Assembly (NCBI RefSeq): GCF_024323335.1
Contig: NC_066581.1
Coordinates: 435,128,238-435,192,237 of the forward strand
Direction of reading: 5' to 3'
DNA from: Lathyrus oleraceus
Lineage: Eukaryota > Streptophyta > Magnoliopsida > Fabales > Fabaceae
DNA length: 64,000 nucleotides
Shown one piece after another: positions 22,673-33,140 of the stretch (positions are counted from its first letter, which is position 1; every line of letters begins with the position of its first letter). The notes under the pieces were generated by a model, which was not told the origin of the DNA, made no database searches, and was given only the letters and a program-made list of their open reading frames with translations. A program made the position numbers and the translations under genes.

Positions 22673-23974
22673 ATGGCGGGAAATCAAAATTTTGGAAACA
22701 TCATCTTCCGATCTGAAGATGATAATTATCAAAGGGAGCAATTCGAGCGTTTCCAACAACGAGGTGTCACCTCTACCAGGTATCCTGATTCAACTTGTTT
22801 ACAACAATTAGGATTACTTCAAGGTATCGAGTGGATGCTCCGCCTTGCTGATTTAACCTTTCTATGCATGCATAATCAACCCACCTACCCCTCCCTAACC
22901 TTAGAATTCTTAAGTTCATATGCGTACAACACTCCCACCGGTGAAGACGAATTCTTAACCGGTACCGCAACCTTCCGTATGTTCAACACCGAGTATTCCT
23001 TATCCCAAAACCAATTGAGCACCATGCTACAATTCCCCATAGAAGGTCAAGTCTACCCCAGAATCCCTCCAAACCTAAACTGGAACACAGTTGCCGCTTT
23101 CGACCTCTTTAGGAAAATATCTGGTGTAGATGCCAACAACTGGGAAGAGCTCCTTGTTTCCCATATACATAACCCAACTATCCGGTACTTCATCCGCATC
23201 CTACAAAACACAGTTTTTGGAAGACCGAACAACAGCAAGGTCAACGCAAAGGAACTATTCTTCCTCGAATGCGTCTTCGAACCGAGTGCTAAGGTAAACG
23301 CCGCCTCCTTCCTATTTCATCATATTCGCACCTTATGTGCTAGAGGCCGTCAACCTTTTGTAATTGGTGGATTAATCACCACCATAGCACTTGGCTTAAA
23401 CCTAGGGGACCGACTCCAAACTTTAGAATTTTTACCTCCCCTATTTATGGACATAGGCTACTGTCGGTCCAGCCGCCTAATCAAGAACAGGATAGGCGGA
23501 AAGTATTACCTTATGGTGAATAACCAGGCAGTCCCAAGCGTTGTTCTACCCAACATTGCCCTAACAGATGTCACCAATCCCAACCGCCACCTCTATGATC
23601 TGAATGCTCCCGAAGCTACCGAGCCTTCACATACAAACCCGTCTACCGACGAGTTCGAAGAAATGGAGCAAGGTGATAACGCTCCTGCACAACAATCAGT
23701 CCCGCTCAACCCTTCCGATAATGCAGCTGGCCCATCCTCACGACGTCGTCGACGAAGAAGGCCTGCAACCAACGACGACATCATGGATGCTATTGATGGT
23801 ATGCAAGCACAGAATCTCGAAATGATGCAAATGATGTGCCAAATGTAACAACAACAGGAAGAGAGGAATGCCATAACCGACCAGCGGTTCACTGATCTGC
23901 TTAGCAGGTTCGACAACTTAGAAGTACATCAACGATCACCAGGTCCAAGAACAAGAGGCAGCAGGCCGCATTAA
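22673..23974 (+). pseudogene. Post-pol gene ORF2 of element C (paralogue of ORF1)
   Basis: Starts MAGNQNFGNIIFRSEDD. The order of motifs follows ORF1: RGVTSTRYPDSTCLQQLGLL, LTLEFLSSYAYN, FRMFNTEYSLSQNQLS, HIHNPTIRYFIRILQ, VFGRPNNSKVNAKELFFLEC, VIGGLITTIALGLNLGD. The C-terminal part has an Arg-rich patch (SSRRRRRRRPATNDD) that could bind nucleic acid or act as a nuclear signal, then DAIDGMQAQNLEMMQMM. An in-frame TAA at 23846-23848 is followed by 41 further codons to the natural-looking stop at 23972-23974. No membrane segment seen. Element E carries a reverse-strand relative at 61649-63059. Function unknown. Confidence 0.82.
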
Positions 23975-25073
23975 CTTTAGTTTCCTTTTCTTTTCTTTTT
24001 GTAATTCATTTCTTTTCCTTAAAACATTGGGGACAATGTTTCATTCAAGTATGGGGGGAAAACCGTGTTCTTTCTATCCTCCTTTTTCTTTTTCAAGTAT
24101 GTATCTTTCTTTTCATTGTTATTTCCCTTATAAAATAAAAAAAAATAAAAAAAATTAATAAAATAATATTTCTTATAATATAGATTTATTTTAAGTTAAG
24201 TCCCAAGTGTGAAAACTTTCTATTATCTATTCCCCTCAATTTTCATGAGCCATAACAAAAATTTAACACACCCAATAAGTATAAAGGTCGCTTATTTTAT
24301 AAAACTTGAGTGAAATCAAGACAAAAATTATTACCATAACAACGCTCTAAGAACCTCAACATGTTAGATCAGGATAAGTACCTATTATACCAATCCCTTG
24401 AACTTTTAGTTTTATAGTAACCCCGAGTAGTTTATACGAGAAGTCAGCACCATCTTAATAGCAAACTACGTGGAGAGCCGATGAATATAAGTGAATGATT
24501 CCCAAAGTAACATAAAAAATATATATATATCAGGAAATGCACTAATTAAGTTAGGTGATCCTTACCAGATCATTTAATCTAAAGGTTGCAGATCATACAA
24601 AAGCATAATATGAAAGATCCATTATGAGTTGGTTCAGCAGGTATCTGGTGCTGAACTTGGTAGGGCGGACTACTGTCTGATCCCCCGCAATTTCCAATGG
24701 ACTGAATAACGAAGTTATCCGACTTATGTACCAGAACTTCTAGCAAAAAGGGGATCAGAATCACTAACCGGTTACTCCACTATGTGCGCGAAAAGATAAA
24801 GGGCTTAATGTGATTTCGCTAGAATGAAAACGGGTGAAATAAGAGTAAAGGAACTATGATAGCTATAATGGCATTACTCAAACTGGTTTGCATAAGGTGG
24901 GGTTATCTGAGATTGTGACGGTGGTTGTTAATGTCAAGATTAAACTCAAGTTACTTCTAAACAAGGTTTACATGCAACCTAGTACGAATTGATGTGTGTT
25001 TTGAAATTTCATCTGGCTAAAATTTTTAAAACAAGTTCTATACTGTATTTTGCTTGAGGACAAGCAAAGATCT
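23975..25073 (+). other. 3' UTR of element C with an internal polypurine-like tract
   Basis: No gene. Near the start is CATTG-GGGA-CAATG (24025-24038) followed by AAGTATGGGGGGAAAA (24047-24062), which copies the wording of the true polypurine tract 1 kb downstream. Element E has the same pair on the reverse strand (61569-61604). The rest is AT-rich and unassigned. Confidence 0.7.
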
Positions 25074-25088
25074 AAGTATGGGGGAGTT
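25074..25088 (+). other. Polypurine tract of element C
   Basis: AAGTATGGGGGAGTT directly precedes LTR 2 (TGATAACATG). It would prime plus-strand synthesis. Confidence 0.8.
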
Positions 25089-26822
25089 TGATAACATGAA
25101 ATAGTATCACATTCTAGGACTCAATTTAATTAAATTATATTATCATTTACTTCAATTTATCTCATTTTATTAGATATTACGCGGTATTTTCTTTCTATTT
25201 ATCTCAGGTGGTTTATTTGAAGCACAAGTAAAAAAGGAAGAAAAGGAGGTGCAAAAAGGAATGAAAAGAACCAAATATCAAAAGCCAAAGCCCAGCCCAA
25301 AAAGCACAGGCGATGTGCCTGTGACGAGCGTCACAAAGGCTGTGACGAGCGTCACGCTTTACACACTTGTGTGACGAGCGTCACACATGGTGTGACGGAC
25401 GTCACACCATTCCCCTATATTTTTGGCACCAGGAACGCAACAGACCACGTTGAAGCTACTTTCACGCTTGACCCTTGGAACGTGAAGACCATGTACACGG
25501 AAAACCCTTGGAAGCAGTTACAAAAAGTAGCAGTATAAATAGTAGCTTTATGGAAAGCTCTCGGTTCCACACTTCTTCCCCGTTTTCTCTTTTTCGCAAT
25601 TTTTCTCTTCCAGCAGTACAAGCATATTTTTTACAGCATTGCTTTTACGATTTTGATATTGTTTCCTTTGCAATTTCTATTTTCTTTTCCAGCAATTAAG
25701 TAATTTTTCGCACAGTAGTTTCTACACCGGAAACTATTGTGTACCTTTCACCGGATCTAACCTTACGTTAGAATCTAGTTTTTTTTATTCCTTCGCTTTT
25801 ATTTTTCTGTTTGATTGAAGAATTCAAGAACAAATCCAACCGGCCTGTGGTGGAGTGTTCAAGACCGCTATTTAATTTCTCAGGTTCTTTAATTATTGTT
25901 TGAATTTATATATGCCCTGCTTTACTGTTTATTTATATTACTTGCCTGAGATGAATCTGTTTATGCATGATAATTATTTAAGTCTGTTTAGCATGTCTGG
26001 CTAATTTATTTAGGTATCGGTATGTAGAGTAAGCGGAATGAAGGAATCAAAACTAAGTTGGTTTAATTACATTTAAAAATAAAATCAATCTTTTTACGGT
26101 CCCAATTTACAGGTTTAATAACAAGGTTTTTGTACGAAAGTAAAAGACATAAAGAAGTTAAAAGCAATAGAACGAGAGTTTGAGTTTTTGACTGGACAGT
26201 GTTAATTGGACATTAATTCTAGATCAGGGCGAGGGCAATTTTTAGGGTTAATTAAATTCTAATCTTTTTCAAAAAGTATTTTTAAAGGTTGAATGTGAGG
26301 ACGAGAGTTAAGCATTTGAATTTAATTATATAACCTAAGTCAACAGAGCGAGAGTTTGAGATAAGGGTGTTTAAACGATTAGTGTTTTCTTAAAAAGAGT
26401 TTCTACGGATTCTATTGTTTTCAAAAAGTGGTTTTTGACTTAACTAATAAGTGACAGCTACGTTAATATAAAATCATAGTTTATTCAACAGAGCGAGAGT
26501 TTGAGATAAGACTTTTAATCAATAGTGTCAACTGAAAAGATTTATTTTGAAACCAAGAAACCAACAAAGAATTGATTCCCTAATTACGACGAACTACATA
26601 CCGATATCCTCTTTATTAGATATTTATTTTAGATCTTATTTTAGTTTTAGCTTTTCCCCTAAACAATCAAAGTATTACCTGCCTTAGCTCTACGAAGTAA
26701 CCTTAGAAAACGGTATATCGATTCATAAGTCCCTGTGGGATCGATATCTTTTAAAACTACGCGATAGAACTGTGCACTTGCAGTTTGTACCCCCCCAAAT
26801 TCGACTCATAAAGTCGCGATCA
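25089..26822 (+). repeat. LTR 2 of element C
   Basis: Starts TGATAACATGAAATAG and ends GTCGCGATCA. It is at once the 3' LTR of the first internal region and the 5' LTR of the second. It keeps the fourth palindrome that LTR 1 has lost. There is a C-run expansion near 26791. Confidence 0.9.
25321..25541 (+). promoter_or_regulatory. U3 promoter of LTR 2: four intact palindromes and TATA box
   Basis: GTGACG-AG-CGTCAC lies at 25321-25334, 25342-25355 and 25371-25384, and GTGACG-GA-CGTCAC at 25392-25405. TATAAATA is at 25534-25541. Confidence 0.65.
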
Positions 26823-26828
26823 AGTTTT

Positions 26829-26846
26829 TGGCGCCGTTGCCGGGGA
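26829..26846 (+). other. Primer binding site after LTR 2 of C
   Basis: TGGCGCCGTTGCCGGGGA, same as after LTR 1. Its presence shows that a second internal region starts here. Confidence 0.88.
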
Positions 26847-26938
26847 CTTTTATTTAGTCGATATCGTAACTCTTCTGTTACGCTGTAGAGACTAAGGCTT
26901 TTCTTTTTCTTTTTCTTTGCTTTCTTTTGTTGATTTGT

Positions 26939-28434
26939 ATGCCACACACTCGCTCACAAGGCGAGCCGTTCTACTTACGAATCAACGATATCGAACTATA
27001 TCTCCGAGTTTTACGACGAATTCGGGAATATCGTGCTGCAAACAATCTCCCTCCTGTTGAACTTCCTGATTTCAAAAATATTTTCCCTTCGATACCCGAG
27101 ATGGCAGAACCAGCTCATGCTCTTCGAGATTACGCCGCTCCATCGCAAGATGAGCCGCATTCGAGTATTGCTCCACCCGCAATCGAAGCAAACAACTTTG
27201 AACTTAAACCTTCACTGTTGCAGGCAATGCAACAGAACCAATTCTCTGGAAATCCTACCGAGGATCCAAACCTTCATTTATCCGTATTTGTCCAATACGC
27301 TGATACTGTTAAAGCTAATGGTGTCACTTCAGAGGCAATTCGACTTCGTCTTTTTCCTTTCTCGTTAAGAGATGCGCTAGAAGATGGCTTCAATCTCTTC
27401 CTTCCAACTCAGTCACCACATGGAACGAGTTGAAGAAAGTTTTTCTTGCTCGATATTTTCCGCCAAGCAAAACAGCTATGTTAAGAGCCCAGATAAATGG
27501 ATTTAAACAGAAAGATAACGAGTCTCTCTTCGAAGCATGGGAAAGATACAAAGACATGATGAGACTTTGTCCACACCATGGTTTAGAAGACTGGTTAGTA
27601 ATTCATACCTTCTATAATGGTCTCCTGTACAACACGAGGTTAACAATAGACGCCGTCGTAGGTGGTGCACTAATGAACAAACCTTATGCTGATGCTTACC
27701 AACTTATCGAAAGCATGGCTCAAAACCACTATCAGTGGGGAAGTGAACGAACAATGGTAGAGAAACCTCAAACGAAAACTGGCATGTACGAGATAAGTAA
27801 CCTTGATCATGTTAACGCAAAAGTGGATGCTCTGGTCCAGAAAATTGAAAGTTTAAACGTATCACCTCCAGCCACCGTGGTAGCCATAACTCAGAATTGT
27901 GAAGTCTGTGGAATCCAAGGTCACACCCCTGCAGATTGTCAACTCCTAACAGGAATCCAAGCGGAGCAAGTAAACTATGCTCAAGGAAGCCCCTACTCGC
28001 ATACCTATAACTCAAATTGGAAGAATCATCCCAATTTTTCATATAAGAGTAATAATGCTTTATACGCACCTGGACAATCTCCAAATCAAGCCCCAGCTAT
28101 ACCTCCGGGATATCAGAAGCCGATCCCATCTACACCTAACAATAACGCCCCTAGGAAATCCAACTTGGAAATCATGATGGAAAACTTTATAGCTTCTCAA
28201 CAACAAACCAATAAAGATTTCTTAAACCAGAATGTACACACTGGCGAACAAATTAAACAACTAGCAAGTAAAGTAGATGCCCTGGCTACTCATAACAAAA
28301 TGCTGGAAACGCAAATTTCACAAGTGGCCCAACAACAAGCGCCTACTGCTGCCCCAACTGGTACATTTCCTGGCTAACCCCAACCTAACCCAAGAAGCCA
28401 CGCTCATGCAATTATACTGAGAAGTGGAACGGAA
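26939..28434 (+). pseudogene. gag: gag of element C, second copy
   Basis: The start MPHTRSQGEPFYLRINDIELYL lacks the early stop of the first copy. The frame runs to 27433, ending after FNLFLPTQSPHGTS because of the same 1-bp loss (near 27375) seen in the first copy; it resumes in another frame from WNELKK near 27421. Element D keeps this join in frame, so the loss is derived. The zinc knuckle CEVCGIQGHTPADC is intact. A TAA at 28375-28377 replaces a Gln codon. The two later 1-bp losses of copy 1 are absent here. Confidence 0.9.
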
Positions 28435-31027
28435 GTGGAAGGACCGTCTGACCCAAGGATAGAAAACCAAAACTCTGAAAAGTCAACTGAGGAGGAAAGT
28501 GAACCTAAGGAAAAGGAAGAGAGTAATAAGGAAACCGTAGAAAAGAAGGAACCTTATGTACCTCCACCACCTTATAAACCACCTATCCCTTACCCTCAAA
28601 GGCTTATTAAAACCAAAGATGCGGGCCAATTCAAAAAAAAATTTGACCTACTAAAACAATTAAACGTCACAATTCCGTTTACAGAAGCTATTACGCAGAT
28701 GCCCTCATATGCCAAGTTTCTAAAAGAAATTCTTTCTAATAAAAGGAAACTTGAAGATAGCGAAACCGTTACACTCACCGCTGAATGTAGCGCTATAATC
28801 CAGAATATGCCTCCTAAACTTAAAGACCCAGGTAGTTTCTCTATACCCTGTCACATAGGAAAATTTGTCATTGACAAAGCCTTATGCGATTTAGGAGCCG
28901 GTATTAGTGTTATGCCTTTATCCATATGCAAGAGACTTGAAATGGGAGAATTAAGACCAACTAAAATGTCTGTGCAACTAGCAGATCGTTCTGTTAAATA
29001 TCCTGTAGGAATTCTTGAAAACGTTCCAGTGCGCATAGGTCAATTCTACATTCCAACTGATTTTATAATTATGGATATTAGAGAAGATGAAGTTACACTC
29101 ATTATACTGGGAAGACCGTTCTTAGCAACTGCCGGTGCAATCATAGACGTAAAACGAGGACGACTCACTTCCGAAGTAGGAGAAGAGAAAATTGAGTTCA
29201 TTCTTTCCCAATTTTTGAAAGCACCTGCAATAGAAGATACATGTTACTTCATGGATATCATCGATGAATGCATAAAAGAAACGGAGTTAGAAAAAGACAA
29301 ATCATCTTACTATCTTGTAGAAGACAAACTTAACCAATGTTTGGCAATAACACCGGATCCAACGCAATGCCTTAAGAAACCAACCCTAGACCTGAAAACA
29401 CTTACCAAAAATCTGAGATATGAATTCCTAGACTTAGAACTTGAACGACCAGTGATAGTTAATGCTGACCTAGGAAGACTCGAAACAGAAAAACTCCTGC
29501 ATATCTTAAGAAAATATCCAACCGCACTAGGTTACAACATCACCGATCTTAAAGGAATAAGTCCTTCTATTTGTATGCACCGCATCATGCTAGAAGAAGA
29601 CTGTAAAACTTCTAGGGAACACCAGTGGAGACTAAACTCGATCCTGAGTGAGGTAGTGAAGAAGGAAATAACCAAGTTATTAGAGGCAGGTATCATATAT
29701 CCTATATCTGATAGCAAATGGGTTAGTCCTGTACACGTAGTACCAAAGAAGGGAGGTGTAACAGTCATTGAAAATGAAAAAGGAGAAACTATAACCAAAC
29801 GAATCGAATCGGGATGGAGAATGTGCATTGACTATAGGAAACTAAACAAAGCAACCCGAAAAGATCATTTCCCTTTACCATTCATTGACCAGATGTTAGA
29901 ACGATTAGCAAAACATTCTCATTTCTGCTATCTAGACGGTTACTCAGGTTTCTTTCAAATACCGATTCACCCTGATGACCAAGAAAAGATAACGTTCACG
30001 TGTCTTTTTGGTACCTTCGCTTATAGACGAATGCCGTTTGGCTTGTGTAATGCTCCTGCAACCTTCCAAAGGTGCATGATGGCAATATTCGCCGATTTTC
30101 TAGGAAACATCATGGAAGTATTTATGGATGACTTTTCCGTATGCGGACAAAGCATTGAAGAATGCCTTGAAAACCTAGAAAGAGTTCTAGAGCGATGTGT
30201 AAAAGTAAACCTAGTACTTAATTGGGAAAAATGTCACTTTATGGTACAAGAAGGAATTGTTTTAGGACACATCATCTCGAACAGAGGAATTGAAGTAGAC
30301 AAAGCCAAAATAGAGGTAATCGAAAACCTTAAACCCCCGAAAACTGTGAGAGAAGTACGAAGCTTTTTAGGACATGCCGGTTTTTACCGAAGATTCATTA
30401 AAGACTTCTCTAAAATAACTAAACCTTTAACCGGGCTATTAATGAAAGATGTTGAATTCATATTCGACAATAAATGTTTAGAAGCATTTCAAACGCTTAA
30501 ACAAGCACTGATCTCCGCACCCATAATGCAGACACCAGATTGGAATGAACCATTCGAAATAATGTGTGATGCCAGTGATTACGCTGTAGGTGCTGTTTTA
30601 GGACAACGAAGGGATAAAAAGCTTCACGTTATATATTACGCAAGTAGAACTCTAGATGAAGCACAAATGAATTACGCCACAACCGAGAAAGAACTTCTAG
30701 CAGTAGTGTTTGCGCTAGATAAATTTCGTTCTTACTTGGTCGGAGCCAAAATAATCATCTACACTGACCACGCTGCTATCAAATACCTCTTAACAAAAAA
30801 GGATGCTAAACCTAGACTCCTAAGGTGGATCCTGTTGCTACAAGAGTTCGACTTGGAAATCAAAGACAAGAAAGGAACTGAAAACGTAGTAGCAGATCAC
30901 CTCTCTAGACTTGAGAATCTTGAACCGGAAAGAACATCAATTAACGATGATTTCTCGTACGATAAACTTATAGCTACTTTGGAAGAAAATAACGTTGATA
31001 AACAGGTAGAAACCACCTTAGTTATAT
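28435..31027 (+). pseudogene. pol: pol of element C, second copy: protease, RT, RNase H, truncated
   Basis: One open frame continuing from gag. The protease DLGAGISVMP, RT (MCIDYRKLNKATRKDHFPLP, FMDDFSV) and RNase H ([40 protein letters not shown]) all keep their key residues. It is the best preserved pol in the window up to this point. Copy-1-like sequence ends near 31027 after KQVETTL; integrase, both post-pol genes and the final LTR are missing. Confidence 0.92.
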
Positions 31028-31080
31028 CTATGCTATAGAAGACTTGGTATTCTATGTGAGACTTGGTATTCTATCTAGAG
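31028..31080 (+). other. Deletion junction with duplicated filler between C and A
   Basis: Left of about 31028 the sequence is element C; from about 31056 it is element A. In between, GACTTGGTATTCTAT occurs at 31041-31055 and again at 31060-31074, and CTATAGAAGACTT (31033-31045) resembles CTATCTAGAGAAGACTT (31071-31087). This looks like templated filler at a repaired break. Confidence 0.65.
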
Positions 31081-32067
31081 AAGACTTGCTGCACATTGGC
31101 TTGGGCTACTAAGCGTCTGCGTCAGTATATGTTGAATCATACTACTTGGTTGATATCCAAAATGGATCCAATCAAGTATATTTTTGAGAAGCCTACTTTA
31201 ACTGGGAGGATTGCCTGTTGGCTGATGTTGTTATCCGAGTATGATATTGAATACCGATCTCAAAAAGCTATCAAAGGTAGTGTTTTGGCTGACCAACCAA
31301 TTGAAGATTATCAGTCAGTGCAATATGACTTTCCCGATGAAGAGACCTTGTACCTGAAAATGAAAGATTGTGATGAACCATTGCTTGAAGAAGGGCCAGA
31401 ACCTGGTTCCCGTTGGGGCATGGTATTTGATGGAGTTGTTAATCAATATGGTAATGTCATTGGGGCAGTGATTATTACTCCTCAAGGCACTAATTTTCCG
31501 TTTACAACTAGATTGGCTTTCAAGTGTATGAAAAATATGGCTAAGTATGAAGCTCGCATTATGGGTCTTGAAGAGGCCATTGATCTCAGAATCAAGTATC
31601 TTGACGTCTATGGAGATTCAACTTTAGTTATGAATCAGATCAAAGGTGAATGAGATACGAATCAGCCCGGTTTGATACCGTATAGAGATTATGCGAGGAG
31701 GATTTCAACTTTCTTTACAAAGGTTGAATTTCATCATATCCCTCGAGATGAAAATCGGATGGCAGATGCTCTTGAAACGTTGGCTTCAATGATTATGGTG
31801 AAATTTTGGAATGAAGTTCCCAATTTGACTGTGATGCGTCTTGATAGGCCAGCTCATGTGTTTGCTATTGAAGAAGTCAAAGATGAAAAGCCGTGGTATT
31901 TTGACATCAAATGTTTTCTCCAAAGTAAGATTTACCCGTCTGGGGCATCTTTGAAAGATAAGAAGACTTTGAGAAGATTAGCTGGCAACTTCTACCTAAA
32001 TGTGATGTGTTTTACAAGAGAGATTTCGACATGGTTTTACTTAGATGTGTGGATAGACACGAAGTAG
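31075..32067 (+). pseudogene. RNase H end and second RNase H of element A
   Basis: First RNase H end and tether: EKTCCTLAWATKRLRQYM, ISKMDPIKYIFEKPTLTGR, YDIEYRSQKAIKGSVLADQP. Second (archaeal-type) RNase H: WGMVFDGVVNQYGNVIGAV near 31415-31470, AKYEARIMGLEEA (AEYEA in element B, so one acidic residue is Lys here), LDVYGDSTLVMNQIKGE. A TGA at 31651-31653 replaces a Trp codon. It continues as IPYRDYARRISTFF and VEFHHIPRDENRMADALETL, then the region leading to integrase. Two RNase H domains in a row fit the Tat lineage. Confidence 0.82.
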
Positions 32068-32168
32068 ACTTATTGATGACTGAAGTTCGTGAAGGTTCCT
32101 TTGGTACTCATTCCAACGGACATGCTATGGCTAAGAAGATGTTGAGAGCAGGTTACTACTAACTGACA

Positions 32169-33140
32169 ATGGAATCTGACTATTGCAAGTTTGTGAAGAA
32201 ATGCCACAAGTGTCAAATTTATGTCGATAAGATTCATGTTCCTCCGACACTGTTGAATGTCATTTCCTCTCCATGGCCCTTATCCATGTGGGGAATTGAT
32301 ATGATTGGCATGATTGAGCCTAAAGCTTCAAACGAACATCGTTTCATTCTGGTGGCTATTGACTACTTCACAAAGTGGGTTGAAGCGGCATCGTATGTGA
32401 ATATAACCAAGCAAGTTGTTGTAAGTTTTATCAAGAATCAGATTATATGCCGGTATGGTGTGCCAAGTAAGATCATTACTGACAATGGATCGAACTTGAA
32501 TAACAGCATGGTATAAGCTCTTTGCAAGGACTTCAAGATTGCGCACCATAATTCTTCTCCCTACAGACCTAAGATGAATGGGGTTGTTGAAGTTGCGAAC
32601 AAGAACATTAAGAAGATCATTCAGAAGATGGTTGTAACCTACAAGGATTAGCATGAGATGCTCCCATTTGCTTTGCACAAGTATCATACATCCATCCACA
32701 CTTCAACAGGGGCAACTCCTTTCTCACTTGTTTATGGCATGGAAGTTGTGCTCCCAGTTGAGGTTGAGATCCCATCATTCTGTGTTCTGATGGAAGCCAA
32801 GTTGACTGAAGCTTAATGGAGTCAGACCAGGTATGACCAACTGAATTTAATCGAAGAGAAGAGGTTGACTGCCATGTGTCATGGTCAGTTATATCAGCAA
32901 AGAATAAAGAAAGCTTTTGATAATAAGGTCATGCCTCGTGTGTTCAGAGAATGTGACCTTGTGCTCAAGAAGATTTTATCTTTTAAACCAGATTCTAGGG
33001 GCAAATGGACTCCTAATTATGAAGATCCATATGTTGTTAAGAGAGCCTTTTCAGACGGTGCTTTGATTCTTACAACTATGGATGGTGAAGAGTTCACACG
33101 ACCTGTGAATGCCGATGCAGCCAAGAAATACTTCGCCTAA
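32169..33140 (+). pseudogene. Integrase of element A
   Basis: Integrase joins the element DNA to the chromosome. Visible: zinc-domain end CKFVKKCHKCQIY; catalytic WGIDMIGMIEP (first Asp), IITDNGSNLNN (second Asp), GVVEVANKNIKK (Glu); ATPFSLVYGMEVVLPVEVEI; C-terminal RIKKAFDNKVMPRVFRECDL and RGKWTPNYEDPYVVKRAFSD, ending near 33138. Stops at 32514-32516 and near 32650 and 32814. The DDE triad is still readable, in contrast to element B, which lacks the core. Confidence 0.85.

Larger units (their letters stand above)
13188..31027 (+). mobile_element. Element C: Athila-lineage (Cyclops/Calypso-like) tandem retrotransposon
   Basis: Arrangement: LTR (13188-14935), full internal region (14936-25088), LTR (25089-26822), second internal region ending after RNase H (about 31027). 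The two internal regions match at roughly 98-99 percent by eye and share a gag frameshift. Asp-type primer sites follow both LTRs. The Athila assignment rests on the primer site, the gag wording (RYFPPSKT, CPHHGL, TFYNGL) and the post-pol genes. No third LTR is present; the right end is a deletion junction. Confidence 0.88.

Noticed and set aside
20695..23974. ORF1 and ORF2 as envelope glycoproteins
   Set aside because: No signal peptide, membrane segment or cysteine pattern; they resemble ATHILA-type proteins instead.
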